A stretch of DNA of 64,000 nt, from positions 14,553,507-14,617,506 of the forward strand of contig NC_034015.1 of NCBI RefSeq assembly GCF_000346465.2. The letters are read 5' to 3'. Positions 11,395-22,860 of the stretch are shown piece by piece; position 1 is the first letter of the stretch; each line of letters begins with the position of its first letter. The notes beneath the pieces were generated by a model. It was not told the DNA's origin. It saw only the letters and a program-made list of their open reading frames with translations, and made no database searches. The position numbers and the translations under genes were made by a program. This DNA is from Prunus persica (taxonomy: Eukaryota; Streptophyta; Magnoliopsida; Rosales; Rosaceae).

Positions 11395-12390
11395 CTAACA
11401 AGGAAGAACCCCTTGGCCATTAGCTATGCTGATACTCTGGCTCATCCGCAGTTGGGAAAGAGATCTTACTAAAACTGAGGACATTCGATCTAGCTGCCTC
11501 ATCGATCGTGCCTTCAATGATCCACACTGCACAAGAACCGGTTTCGATGAAGGAGAAGAAGAAGAAGAAGAAGAAGAAGAAGATATTGAAGATGAAGAAG
11601 AGGGCTTGTCATCACTTTCTCTGTATATGTCAATAAGAACATGGGATTGATCCAAAGACAAAGACCTCTCCAACCCCTTCGCAAAACTTCGCTGCTTATT
11701 ATGCTCCTCTATAGGCAACACCACCAGAGACACACAATGCCTAAGCAAACAATTTGGTTTTGGTAATTGGGTTGAATTCGTAGTAGTAATAGAAGCGCTA
11801 GGTACACCCTGCTCTGGATCATGAGGGTGTGGTGAGTAATTAATCCCGGTTTCGGCTTCTGCTTCTACTTCTGCTTCCACTTCTCTGTCTCTAACTTGAT
11901 CATGATCATTTTCCACAGGCAATGCTGCCACAGAGACAATAGGCACAGCTATGGCTGCCCTACAAACTGGACAATTTGTATGTCCCAAAAACCATTTGTC
12001 TATGCATGGATTGTGGAACACATGCTTGCAGTTGGGCAACAAACGCACCATATCTCCATCTTCTAGCTCACCCAAGCAAATCACACACTCGCTTTGATCG
12101 ACCTGAAAAAGTTCACAATTTTTGGTTGAGTATGAGAGAATTGGGATTGAACTTAGGACTTTCTCATCAACCCCATTGGATTGGCTGATTGGTGGTTGCT
12201 GCGAGAGGCTTGCTTGTAATTGCATCTGCATCAGCCTCTGCCTTCTCCTGAGGCAGAACCTAACCACAATGAAATGGTATGCAACTATTGCTAGGGTTGT
12301 GGAGACTATGCCTCCCATGGAAATCAGAAGGGGTGTGAAGTAAGATCCTGAGGGTGCAGCTCCTCCCACTTGAGACCCAACATTCTCCAT
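11395..12390 (-). CDS. ATL-type RING-H2 finger E3 ubiquitin ligase
   Basis: A membrane-anchored E3 ubiquitin ligase of the ARABIDOPSIS TOXICOS EN LEVADURA class. The single exon encodes 331 residues, and most ATL genes lack introns. Visible features: a glycine-rich short N-terminus; one transmembrane segment at about 21-43; a basic patch (RRRQR) after it; and a RING-H2 domain at 102-143 with C102, C105, C121, H123, H126, C129, C140 and C143, including the W133 and P141 typical of ATLs. The GLD motif is weak (PILSYST). The C-terminal half is low in complexity: an acidic E-V-E-A run and a serine-rich run encoded by an AGA/GAA-type repeat (about 11555-11610). It stands alone. ATLs often act in defence or carbon/nitrogen signalling; the substrate cannot be read from sequence. 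Confidence 0.93.
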   Translation of the reverse strand: MENVGSQVGGAAPSGSYFTPLLISMGGIVSTTLAIVAYHFIVVRFCLRRRQRLMQMQLQASLSQQPPISQSNGVDEKVLSSIPILSYSTKNCELFQVDQSECVICLGELEDGDMVRLLPNCKHVFHNPCIDKWFLGHTNCPVCRAAIAVPIVSVAALPVENDHDQVRDREVEAEVEAEAETGINYSPHPHDPEQGVPSASITTTNSTQLPKPNCLLRHCVSLVVLPIEEHNKQRSFAKGLERSLSLDQSHVLIDIYRESDDKPSSSSSISSSSSSSSSSPSSKPVLVQCGSLKARSMRQLDRMSSVLVRSLSQLRMSQSISIANGQGVLPC

Positions 12391-13492
12391 CTCTCATTTC
12401 AATTTGGGTTTTGTTTGGTTTTTGTTTTTGGTTTTGGTCTTTAAAACTATGCCACTATGACACTTGGCTGTGAAAATATATATAACCACAAAGAGTGTAG
12501 AGAGCACCCTTTGATTTCGAAATTGTATGCAATATATTTGGGATACGATCATTCGATGCGTTGAGTGTTTCAAGTGGTTTACACGTAGCTGTTCTGGTGT
12601 GGTCACTGAGAGAGGAGCAGTTTTGTGGTACGGCTTTGCCCAAGTGTAAGCATCAGAAGCAAAATGGTAAAATTTGCGATGATTTTAATATTGAAATTAT
12701 TAATTTTTTTTTTTTGAGTGAGTGGATATCAATATTAATAAAAGATGATAGATCGAGACAAGAAAGATTTGGTCCTTTGGAGAAGTTTAAGCGGTGCACC
12801 TACTTTGTTTAAATCTTGTATGTGAGTTTGGACAGTTGGATTGTTTAAGGGGACAGGTCACAGCCGTACAGATGATGAGTAGGTGCAGGTTTATAGAGAT
12901 TCTTCGTTCTCCAATGAAGCAAGAATAATTTGACTTGGGTGCCATGGAGACTCCGTCATCAGTGGCTTGTTGTGGCGTGTGTTGTTGGGTTATGGTGGAT
13001 GCTGACAATTTTCCCACACAAGAACCCATCTAGAAGCAATATTTTGTGTTTAAACTTTGGTCTCTGTCTGATTTGGAATATCTGGTTTTGTTGCTGAAGC
13101 CGATCCAGGGCCTAGGATAGTAGGCATGTTTGAAATCCATGTCAGAATGTCATGATTTCTGTTTCAACATTACTATGAAACTTATCTTTGTAAACTCGTG
13201 CAAGTTTCAATTTCCATTAGTAAAAGAAAGAACATTCAAGAAGAAAAATGGATTTTATGCAATTAGATTCTCACAACAAATGGGTCTAAGGTGGATAAAA
13301 TGTGTCTACTATGGGCCGTCTTCACCAAATTAAGGTCCAAGCTGTGATGGCTTGTGCCTATTTTCTAAGGAGTCAAGACAATGAAAACAAGGCAAGAGTA
13401 TTACAATTTCCTACCAAGGCAGGCTGTCTGATTCACATATGTAATAATAGGTTTCAAATTTACGTTCATCTCCCAATAGTGTTAAGTTTCCA
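12391..13492. other. Intergenic, includes ATL promoter
   Basis: The first several hundred bases are the probable promoter and 5'UTR of the minus-strand ATL gene. Open frames at 12787-13029 (minus) and 13130-13499 (plus) have no recognisable domain and are not called. Confidence 0.45.
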
Positions 13493-13630
13493 GGTCTAGT
13501 CTAGTGGAAAATAACCTTAACTTGTAGATCAGTGATCTCAGGTTCGAGTCCATATAACACCTTAATAATGTGTGTATAAGAGAATCTACATCCCCGTATA
13601 GTTTAGACTATCAATTGTATTTAGAAAAAA
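13493..13630 (+). mobile_element. tRNA-derived SINE
   Basis: TAGTCTAGTGG (13497-13507) matches the pol III box A consensus with one mismatch. GGTTCGAGTCC (13541-13551) matches box B exactly, at normal tRNA-like spacing. A short 3' region follows that ends in an A run near 13622-13632. Related copies lie at 20436 (+) and 35745 (-). Confidence 0.65.
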
Positions 13631-14159
13631 AATGTTCCCTTAAGACAAATGAGAAGTTTTTCTCGTGCCAATATTCTTCTTTCCTACTAGTCTCTTAAGG
13701 AAGCCAACCTGGGATTAGGAGGTGGGTTATCCAAAGTCAAGAGCCCCAATACAAATTTCTTTGATGTCTCAATAAAAAGTATCTTTGAGGCATGTGGCAT
13801 GGTGGAGTATAATGAAGAAATCTGTAAAGTTATAATAAAGAAAGAAAGCTATGTAATTTACTCTGAAGCTTTTTTCAGAAGTTTGATTAAGAAATAATAA
13901 TAACGGAGATTAACGTGTAGATATAATTCTCCTAAGCATCATCGAAGAAAACTCTATAATTTACTCTGACATTTTATTCAAATGTTTGATTAAGAAAATA
14001 CAATATATTAGATTAGTAGACTTGTATTGTCATCTAGCTCTTGATCCAAGGCAGAAAAGTCATACAATAACTTTGTGGGACTTGACCAATAGCCACCACT
14101 CATCATCTATCTCAAACAGATACCACAGATTCCATGCTCATCTGGAATCCCAGTGAATC
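13631..14159. other. Promoter region of the NCS1 transporter gene
   Basis: AT-rich non-coding sequence immediately upstream of the transporter start. No recognisable element stands out. Confidence 0.4.
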
Positions 14160-15887
14160 ATGGTGTCCAAAAGTCTTAGCTTCAATCTCCATCTTCATCC
14201 CCACCCCTCTTTTCCCTCTGCAATTTCCAGAATTAATCCAAGACCTTGTAACTTTGTCACCACCACACCGTTATTGTCATCAACTACCATAACTATCAGA
14301 TGCAATGCCAACCATGACCAAGCCAATTTCCACCATCTTTCACTTGGAAGAAGCCCCATTTTCACCACCATGGCATCAACACAACACAACCCAAGTCCCA
14401 AATTCGATGAGTTCGAATCCGATCCCACGCTTACAAACGACGATCTCAAGCCCACAACACTTGATCAAAGGACTTTTTCCAGGTGGGAATTGGCTAGTCT
14501 TTGGGTAGGACTAGTTGTGGGGGTGCCAACTTACTATTTAGCTGGTAGTCTTGTTGACCTTGGCATGGCTTGGTGGCAAGGAATTGCAACAGTTGTAGCA
14601 GCCAACATAATACTATTAGTCCCATTGGTCCTCACTGGCCATCCAGGGACAAAATATGGCATCTCTTTCCCAGTTTTAGCCCGTTCCTCATTTGGTATTT
14701 ATGGTGCTCATATTCCCACTCTTCTTAGAGCCTTGGTTGGTTGTGGTTGGTATGGAATTGAGACTTGGATTGGTGGTGAAGCCATTTTCATTTTGCTACC
14801 AAATTCAATCAAACAGTCTTCTTTGTCTCAGGTCTTACCTTGGCTTGGCACATCACCATTGGAATTTGGTTGTTTTATTGTGTTTTGGCTTGCCCAATTG
14901 GCCATTGTTTGGAAAGGAATGGATGGAATTAGGGAACTTGAGAAATACTCAGCTCCAGTTCTCATCGCACTCACTTCCTGCCTTCTCATTTGGGCTTATG
15001 TCAAAGCTGGTGGTTTCAGCCACATGCTTTCCTTGTCCTCTAGGCTCACCTCCAAGCAATTTTGGTCCCTCTTTTTCCCTTCCTTAACTGCTAATATAAG
15101 CTTTTGGGCTACTCTTGCTCTTAACATACCAGATTTCACCAGATATGCCAAGAGCCAGACTGACCAAATCATCGGTCAAGCCGGGCTACCAATCTTCATG
15201 GGGGCATTCACATTTGTTGGCCTAGCTGTAACCTGCTCGACAGAAGTGATTTTCGGGCGTGTCATTTCGAATCCGATTCAACTTCTCGGGCAAATTGGAG
15301 GGTTCACAACGATCATTCTAGCCATTTTTGGTGTTAGCCTTGCCACCCTCACAACCAACATTGCAGCCAATGTTGTGGCCCCTGCAAACGCTCTTGTGAA
15401 TCTCAGCCCTTCAAAGTTCACCTTCAGAAGAGGAGCTATTCTCACAGCTTTGCTTGGAATTGCATTTCAGCCATGGAGGCTTCTCAAGTCAAGTGAGAGC
15501 TTTGTGTACACATGGCTAGTTGGATACTCTGCTCTGTTGGGTCCAATTGGAGGCATAATTCTAGCAGATTACTATCTTATCCATAACAAAAACCTAAGCA
15601 TGAAGGACTTGTACTCACTAAGTCCTTTTGGGGACTATTATTATTCAGGAGGCTACAATTTGGCAGCAATGGCAGCTCTTGTTGTTGGGATTTTGCCTGT
15701 GGTTCCAGGCTTCTTGCAAAAAATTGGCCTTCTTTCTTCAATATCAGATGCTTATGTGATCATCTACAACAATGCTTGGTTTTTCAGCTTTTTCTCTGCC
15801 GGTTTGCTCTACTGGCTTCTGTCAAGTTTGACAAGAAAACAGAACTCTCTGCCTGCAGAAGAACCCCTCTTGCCTCCTGCAAACTAA
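14160..15887 (+). CDS. PLUTO: Plastidic purine/uracil permease of the NCS1 family
   Basis: A nucleobase:cation symporter-1 family protein, like Arabidopsis NCS1/PLUTO (At5g03555), which carries uracil, adenine and guanine across the plastid inner envelope. The intronless frame encodes 575 residues. The first 80 or so are rich in Ser, Pro, His and Thr with few acidic residues, as in a chloroplast transit peptide. Then come about 12 hydrophobic segments starting at W-E-L-A-S-L-W. NCS1 signatures visible include the [19 protein letters not shown] region, [17 protein letters not shown] and the GGIILADYY segment. The start at 14160 keeps the whole targeting sequence; an internal Met at residue 71 would lose it. 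No truncation or frameshift seen. The family is certain; substrates are taken from the Arabidopsis protein. Confidence 0.95.
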   Translation: MVSKSLSFNLHLHPHPSFPSAISRINPRPCNFVTTTPLLSSTTITIRCNANHDQANFHHLSLGRSPIFTTMASTQHNPSPKFDEFESDPTLTNDDLKPTTLDQRTFSRWELASLWVGLVVGVPTYYLAGSLVDLGMAWWQGIATVVAANIILLVPLVLTGHPGTKYGISFPVLARSSFGIYGAHIPTLLRALVGCGWYGIETWIGGEAIFILLPNSIKQSSLSQVLPWLGTSPLEFGCFIVFWLAQLAIVWKGMDGIRELEKYSAPVLIALTSCLLIWAYVKAGGFSHMLSLSSRLTSKQFWSLFFPSLTANISFWATLALNIPDFTRYAKSQTDQIIGQAGLPIFMGAFTFVGLAVTCSTEVIFGRVISNPIQLLGQIGGFTTIILAIFGVSLATLTTNIAANVVAPANALVNLSPSKFTFRRGAILTALLGIAFQPWRLLKSSESFVYTWLVGYSALLGPIGGIILADYYLIHNKNLSMKDLYSLSPFGDYYYSGGYNLAAMAALVVGILPVVPGFLQKIGLLSSISDAYVIIYNNAWFFSFFSAGLLYWLLSSLTRKQNSLPAEEPLLPPAN

Positions 15888-16602
15888 AGGTTTCTATTTT
15901 CCAATTTTTATTCAACACAATAAACTTGTATACAATTTGTAAAGAGATGAACATTTTCTGTATAATAAGGCATCTGTAGGTTGTACTTCAAATTAATAAA
16001 ACTTTCAACATTTATGAGTGATGCATTATTTGGTGTATGGTTCTCTCAATTATCAACAAATTATGGGAATAGCAAGTGGCCAGTAGCTGGCCATGTTGTG
16101 CATCTTGCAGCTTGGAAACCGCGAGAGAGAGAGAGAGAGACAGAGAGAGACAGAGAGACAGAGAGAGAGACAGACAGAGAGAGAGAGAGAGGGGGTTTAA
16201 GGGTTTCGACAATGGGAAGGCACCCATAATATACTCAGGGCACCCAAACAAAACAAGACACCCAAAAAGGTATACGAACCTTTGTTAAATTTGATATTCC
16301 CACCCTGTTTTATTCAGTCATAGCCATGAAGTAATATACATTGTGAATTGTTGTATTACGATGAATGAGATCGCATTCAATCAGGGTCGGCCTTGGCCCA
16401 AGACGAGCAGGACACGAGCTCAGGGCCCAACAAGTAAAGGGGCACCAAAAAAATAATTTTATCCCATAAATTCATATGCTCTCTTTCTTTTTTTTCTTCT
16501 TCGTCTGCTTCTTCTGATCTATAATTAGCACTGAACCCATATCCATCATCTTATACCTATGCTCGCTTTGACTCAAAGATGTGGAGGTTTCTCTTTCTCT
16601 CC

Positions 16603-16633
<31 letters not shown>

Positions 16634-17139
16634 GAGGTTTTTTTTTTTTTCCTGGTCCTATGCATTTCACAGCTCTTGTATTGTTGTGAATCCAATTTGT
16701 TTATTATGTTTTAGTCTTTTGGGTTCTTGTGGGGTGCTTCCAAATATTTGGAGAAATTATATGATACTTTTTTAATTGGTTTACTGGGATTCAAATGAAT
16801 GTATGATTTTGTGAAACATACATAACACATGTTAGCTTCCCTTTCCGGACAATGTTTCAAAAAGGCCCTGAAGAAATTAATTAGTTGAGAAAAAAAAAAA
16901 AAAGGGCAAATTTATTGTTAGGGTGTGCTTTTAGAGGGGCACAATCTAGAGTTTAGCCCGGAGTTCTGAGTGGGACGGCGTGTCACCATGTCCGCTGCTT
17001 TTGACTAGTCAACCTTGCTTTTCATGGCTTTTTTTTTTTTTTTTCTCTGTTCGCTTCACAGCAGACATAAGCATAGGATTCTTAGAGCCCAAGTACAGGA
17101 TCTTACCTCAAAATTTCTCCTTGAACATCAAACTCGGCA
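15888..17139. other. Intergenic with GA and TA microsatellites
   Basis: Contains the transporter 3'UTR (AATAAA-like signals around 15917-16000), an imperfect (GA)n/(GACA) tract at 16122-16191, a (TA)n tract at about 16605-16630 and several T or A runs. The many Arg/Glu-rich open frames here are translations of the GA tract. Sequence from about 16385 (GGTCGGCCTTGGCCC) resembles a hAT-type terminus, but no partner end was found. Confidence 0.5.
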
Positions 17140-17357
17140 ATCTAGCCAAAAAGATAAACAAATTGCTTATCATGGATGTTGATTTTCATTTCATCAGGGA
17201 GATAGTTCAATGTAAAGATCTTAGTGTGCAATATGTTCCCACCGATGAACAAATTGTTGACATTCTTACCAAAGGTCTTCACAGTCCCATATTTCGAAAA
17301 TATTATTTCAATCTCAGCCTTAATCCTTCTCACGCTGAACTTGAGAGGGGATGTTAA
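17140..17357 (+). pseudogene. Copia retrotransposon pol remnant (RNase H C-terminus)
   Basis: The frame reads VDFHFIREIVQ, then VQYVPTDEQIVDILTKGL, and ends ELERGC before a stop. This is the conserved end of the RNase H domain of Ty1/Copia polyproteins, which precedes the 3' LTR. A purine-rich GAGAGGGGA tract (polypurine tract) lies at 17343-17351, and the stop codon falls just inside the LTR. Everything upstream (gag, protease, integrase, reverse transcriptase, 5' LTR) is missing, so the element cannot move on its own. Confidence 0.85.
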
Positions 17358-17630
17358 GAGTAATCACAAATTATCCTGATGTGGCACTTATGAGCTGGAA
17401 ACAGCTCAGATGCTTATGTGGTCAGTTCGTTAAATAGTTCACGTGTTTAGTTAGATGTGTAGTTAAAGTTGTTACTAAACTTACTTAGTGGAGAAGTAAT
17501 CTCTAGTCTCTATATAAGCATCAGTTCTAGGCTTATTCAATGTAATGAAAGAACACAATTCAGAGAAATATTCAGAGCCTCTCTTCCTTCTTTCTCTTAC
17601 TCTAATAGATTATTTTCATCATAGTTAACA
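17352..17630 (+). mobile_element. 3' LTR of the Copia remnant
   Basis: It begins TGTTAAGAG right after the polypurine tract and ends AGTTAACA, so the ends form TGTTAA/TTAACA inverted repeats. Length 279 bp. A TATA-like CTATATAAGC lies at about 17509-17518, followed by a likely transcription start and AATGAAAG-type poly(A) region. No 5' LTR is present, so no target-site duplication can be tested. Confidence 0.75.
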
Positions 17631-19191
17631 TGCAGTACTTCTATTATTTTCAAATGTCCGGAGTTTTTGGGAGATGTCACAAGTTCAAATTCCTCTTTTT
17701 ATTTTTTTTTATAAAAAAACCAACAATTACGTATATATGGCTAGTTTCTAATATATGAACATATGTTTCTACTACTTTCATGCATGGTGAAGAAATCTTT
17801 CTCTTCTACTATTAAGACTAATTGGTTTGCATATATTGAACTTAAACTATGCAAAATCATTTTTCTATAATTTTTCTTAAGTTGAGGAATTACATTGACC
17901 ATAGTCTTAGAGAGATTAATGATTCTCAAATATTTAGGTTTTGTATACATATATTTGTCATACATATATGCTTTAGAGAGAGATTATTGAAACTTTAAAA
18001 ACTGATGAAAGGTCAGTTTCCAGTAATACCATAGGTATAAATTATCTTAAACTTGGAAGTATTAACCATAAATAAATATATAATGTGGAAAAAAAAACGA
18101 CAACTGATCTGATCGCATCCATTTTTGTTTCTCGCAGGCACCTGCAGGGCACTTGAGACCGAAGAACTTAATTGAAGGGACAGTCAACAGATTATGTTCT
18201 GTACATATGGGGGCGTTGAGCATGCCTTTTCTTTTTGCCTGTTTAATCTCATCAATGGTCAGGTGGAGTTTAGTTGGGAGATGGGAGAGAGGAGGAGGAT
18301 CATCACAGAAATGTATCTGCCTGTCTTGACATCTTGCATCTGAATTATATCTAATAATTATTAAACAGAGAATTCTCACACCGGTTTCACAAAAACTACC
18401 TGTTATGTTCTTATTATTTAAAATAGGTTAAATGACATTTGAACGTAGTTTTTGTAATAATTTCTTCATCTTTTATTTTGTTTAGAGAAAGACGATAAAT
18501 TGCATTCATAATTCAAACTGAAAGACGATCAGTCACAAAAACCCATCTAATTAGATATCTAATAATTCATTTATTCCTATGTAATTAAAGTTCCTACAAC
18601 CGTAAAAGTAAAATTCACGATCAAACTATATTGAACGCAGGATCTAGATTTGAAACATAACCACCACCCATTTGAATTCGAGAAACTTGAAGTAATTGAA
18701 GCAATAAGATGGTCCAAAATTAAAATCCGACAAAAACAAAAATAATGAATTTGAAAGAGGAAAAGCAGTGGTGAGGCGTGGACTATATACAGGGAAGGAC
18801 ATAAAATATAAGGCATACATGTACGAACACATAAAATATTGAGGATCTGACGTGGATACGAAGCATGCAACGAATGAGGTCCAAAAGGACAAAATTATGC
18901 AGAATTTAACTGGGGAGCACAAACCATTATTTGACCCTCGAACCAGTTTCCCTCGTCACCCCAACCCACACACACGTTGCCTGTTTTGCATGGTAGGGTT
19001 GTATTGACTTAGAGAGAGAGACAGAGAGAGAGACAGAGGGGTCCTACAATCCTAGGTCACTCGTGCTTAACAGTTCAATAATATAAGGATTTATTAAAGG
19101 GCATTGAGGGAATTCGATAGGAAACACCCCTAATGATAAAATTATATATAGTATCTTATTATACTCTACTAATAAAATTATATATATATAT

Positions 19192-19432
19192 ACCCATTTT
19201 ATTAAGGGACATCTTTAGGGTCCCTTATAAATTTTTTTCCAACAATTCAAATAATTTATTTTTCACATCTTCATCCAAAGATCATCCTTGTAAAAAATCA
19301 TGCAAATTCAAAATCATTAAGGCATCTAATTGAGATTTTAAAAAAATCAATAAATACGGTGCTTCAAGAAAGTACTTAAATTTCAATAATTTGGTTGAAT
19401 GATCAAGTGATATCGGATTCAAGTGATTAATA
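19192..19432 (-). mobile_element. MITE fragment related to the element in intron 3 of the methyltransferase gene
   Basis: Reads AAGGGACATCTTTAGGGTCCC at one end and, on the reverse strand, TCACTTGAATCCGATATCA then GTACTTTCTTGAAG, the same ordered blocks seen at 39988-40309 on the plus strand. One terminal part (about 90 bp) is missing, so this copy is truncated. (TA)n tracts flank both copies. Confidence 0.6.
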
Positions 19433-20435
19433 TATATATATATATAGTTCTAGATTAGCTAGTTAGGATATATTTTAATCTATAACAAAACTTGGTTTTT
19501 TGTTAGCTAGGGTTCACCTAATCTAACAACTAATAAATCCAACAAGAAATTAACATTGCTAATTACAAGGAAAACAGTATCAATATCTGCCTCCTCCTGG
19601 CAGTGGCCAGCGGGGCCTAAATTATATATAAGATGGGAGTTAGTTGGACTAAATTACAAACCCTAGCTAGCCATCGACTGCGGAAACTTCCTCATATAAT
19701 AAGAATATATGCACGCCCACGTTCAGAAAAACTTATCATAATTTTAAAAAAAAATTAGAGACACTAATTTAAGTACATAGTTTGAGCTTATCATAATTAT
19801 AAAAAATAAAAAAAAAATTACGTACAATCATTAATCTAAAGCACAAAAGTTTGAGCTTAACAGCTGTATGCATGGATAAGTTTGTCACTGAGGAGTGTCA
19901 TTATGACATTTTCTGTGTGTTTTTTTAAAAATAATTATTCTTTGTGGGTTAGAGGAGAACAAGATTAATTGGTGTCCTAATTAAACCAATAATTAATTAA
20001 TTAATTACGTACTTACTCTTGCTGCCACATGGCACCAGCTTTATCACATATGAATTACATCATATGGATTATGATCGGACGTCACAAAGAAAATGGGGCA
20101 ATGACTCAGCCAGAAAATATAACCCACAACAAAATGTCAACAATCGATCACGACCGGCTGCTAGGTCTCCATGCAAGGGTTTTACTAGCACACACACATA
20201 CATATTTAATTCAGATGAATCTAGATAGTCTACGTTTTGTGCAGGGGAAGAATTCAGATCGAGAATTATTATTAATTATTCGGTTGAGTTTTTCTGCTGT
20301 AGTTGATTAGTTTCAGAGAAGAATATTCGGTCGCTCTGTACATGTGTGAGTATAGTAGTATTATTTTGTTCACTTGAAGTTGAAAAAAGTAAACTACGTT
20401 TTGTACATATGTTCATATGTTAATGTCGCAAATGA

Positions 20436-20600
20436 ATCATTAGTGTAGTGGTTTGAAATAATTATTTTTTTAAAAAAAAAATTATGAATTCGAGTCCTAC
20501 CATTCGTATTGGGTGTATAAGTTTAGTATATTTTCGCCCTCTGTGATCAACACTTCATACACATTATACCACCCACAGGCTTCAAGTTAATGCACAAACC
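20436..20600 (+). mobile_element. SINE-like element
   Basis: TAGTGTAGTGG (20441-20451) matches pol III box A with one mismatch; GAATTCGAGTCC (20486-20497) resembles box B. An A/T run inserted between the boxes makes the spacing longer than normal. Right end uncertain. Confidence 0.45.
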
Positions 20601-21108
20601 TCTCTTTGAGGTATAATCATATATTTTTTTTCGTACATAGGGATATGACCAAACTTGTTATTTGATTCGTGATCTATCACCTAATCTTGACTCCATTATA
20701 TGTGTCCACTTCATCCATCTTGACTAGCTAGCGTCGTGCTATCTAGGGGCTAGGGGCTTGAGATATCTTCATGTATGAAATATCTTTTTGACTAAAGATA
20801 TGATATTTACAAACTACGATTTACTTTTATGAAAGGCCAATACGGTCACAATAAAGCTACAACACCAATGGTTAGCCACTCACAATTAAGTATGTCGAAC
20901 TTACTACAAACAATTGTATATCATCATCATCATCCATGTGAATCAGAGACTTCATCCAACCAAGTTGAAACAAATACCACAAGATTAGAGGCTAATAGGT
21001 CGTGAAATCTTATTTCCTTTTTGTTTTTAAGTTGTACTTTTTTTTTATACAAATGATAAGAAGAAGGAGGAATCAAACCTAAAACCTCAGGTGCAGCCAC
21101 TTTTAAGT

Positions 21109-21143
<35 letters not shown>

Positions 21144-22260
21144 ATATAAAGATCCAGCTATCCTAAAAGCTAGATCCATAATCTATGAATAAATTGAACT
21201 AAAAAAATTCTATGATAAAAGGAAGCCTATTAGTATTAAGGAAAAAAGAAGACCTAGATATTCGGTTGGACCGACATATATGGTGACAAGCAGAAAGTCG
21301 TTTAACGTTCATTAGACGTCGGATAGTGCTAACCAATAATAACAAGTTTGTGTGGACTGAACGAAAGTAGTGACAAAAAGGAAAGAAAAAGCTTTGCAAC
21401 TTGCCAATCCTTTGCGAGTGATTTACAACCATTGCCTCTCAAGAAAATCGTCGTTTTTCCTTTGGATTCTTCGACAGATGTTTGTACGTATATTCACCTG
21501 CTTTCTAACTCTTATAACTACGCGTAATTCATACATATTCCTTTGGATTCTTCGAAAATTACATAATTTGTAAAAATATTTAAATTTTACACAAATATGT
21601 GAGTATCTAATACACAAAACCATATATATGTACATTTTGATATTCTTTTAATTAGTGTGTTCGAATGAAGAATGCACATTGTAGACCACATCGCTAATAG
21701 AAATAAACGAATATGGTTACTAGTAAATGTAGTAGTTTTATTAATTTTTTATTTTTTACGGTTGAAAAAGAAGAAGAAGAAGAAACCGATCGACCAATGC
21801 CTAACTTGATTTTACTTCAAATCATCCTAACAAATGGCATCATTCATAGAATGAGTCCTAAATGAAAAGGTAAGGTATAAACACAACAAAAAATTACGGC
21901 AAGACACCTCATGGATGGATGGAGATTGTGGTGTACTACCAAACGCAGTAAAAAATATAGGCTTGGTAAAGTGAAAATCAAGTGTTGAATTTTGAGTTTG
22001 ACCATGATTATGGAAATTCATACTAAATATATAACTTATTAACCCCAAAATAATAATAATAATAATTATTATAGAAATGAATCTTGTTTCATACCAAAAT
22101 AAGTAAATCAATAAAGAAAATCAATTAAATGTATTAAAATAAAATCAATAATAATAATAAAAAAACCATTATGACCCAAAGATGGAAAGGGACCCTAGCG
22201 AGCTACTTATATAATAATCTATATGTGATGAGCTGCATGCCAAAGTCAGCCTTGGTATCC

Positions 22261-22860
22261 TGCCGTTTTAAATACTTTGAAGGAAAGAGAGATGATGAAC
22301 AGTAGGAAGGCTCTAGGAAAAAGAGGACAAAGCTGCCCCTATACCTCTTGTCCCTACAACCTCGTGCGTTCTGACTCAAATTTTTTTTTTTTCTTTGTCA
22401 ACGGTTTCTGTATCCATGGAACCAGTCCTACGGATTCGAAAAAACCGAAACCGGCATCTCAAAAACTTGCTCCTGTACATGTCAAGTCCTTCGCCAGTTT
22501 TTCTTCTATATATCCCTCCAAAACTTTCCCATTATCCACCATCTCCATTTCCTCCTTGTTTATTCCCACTATACTTTCCTTTTATTATCTTTCTCTTTTT
22601 CGGAAAAAGATAGTTGTGAGGTAGTTATACGAATGTCCTAACTGTTTCTTTTCAATTTTCCTTTTGCAAACACAGTACATCCCACGTCTACACAGATAAA
22701 AAGTTTGTCTACCTGTGTGGGATGGGATGTATGTATACGCGTTCCTCTCACAATCACGTGCTTGTGTTGCAGCCGTATACAAGTTTGCGATACAAGAAAT
22801 TTAACATAATTTTCCTTAATCATCCTTGCAGCCTTTCAGGATTAGCTTTTGGAATACTCC
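22261..22860 (+). promoter_or_regulatory. Promoter/5'UTR of the dioxygenase gene
   Basis: Non-coding upstream sequence with a pyrimidine-rich run (about 22500-22600) and a CACGTG G-box near 22756-22761. A CTTGCAG acceptor-like site at 22826-22832 leaves open a 5'UTR intron. No conserved promoter element beyond the G-box was recognised. Confidence 0.35.

Larger units (their letters stand above)
17631..22260. other. Large intergenic region, no protein gene recognised
   Basis: AT-rich. Holds a GA/GACA tract (about 19012-19037), a MITE fragment (19192-19432), a SINE-like sequence (20436-20600) and a (TA)n tract (about 21111-21140), listed separately where useful. Open frames at 18062-18379, 18577-18922, 20019-20310, 21199-21635 and 21827-22111 lack domains or codon bias. 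A possible box-B-like end lies at about 17680-17700. Confidence 0.5.

Noticed and set aside
12787..13029. 80-codon minus-strand frame
   Set aside because: No domain, no codon pattern and no neighbouring exons; probably chance.
15981..16288. Arg/Glu-rich and Ser/Leu-rich frames on both strands
   Set aside because: They translate the GA microsatellite at 16122-16191.
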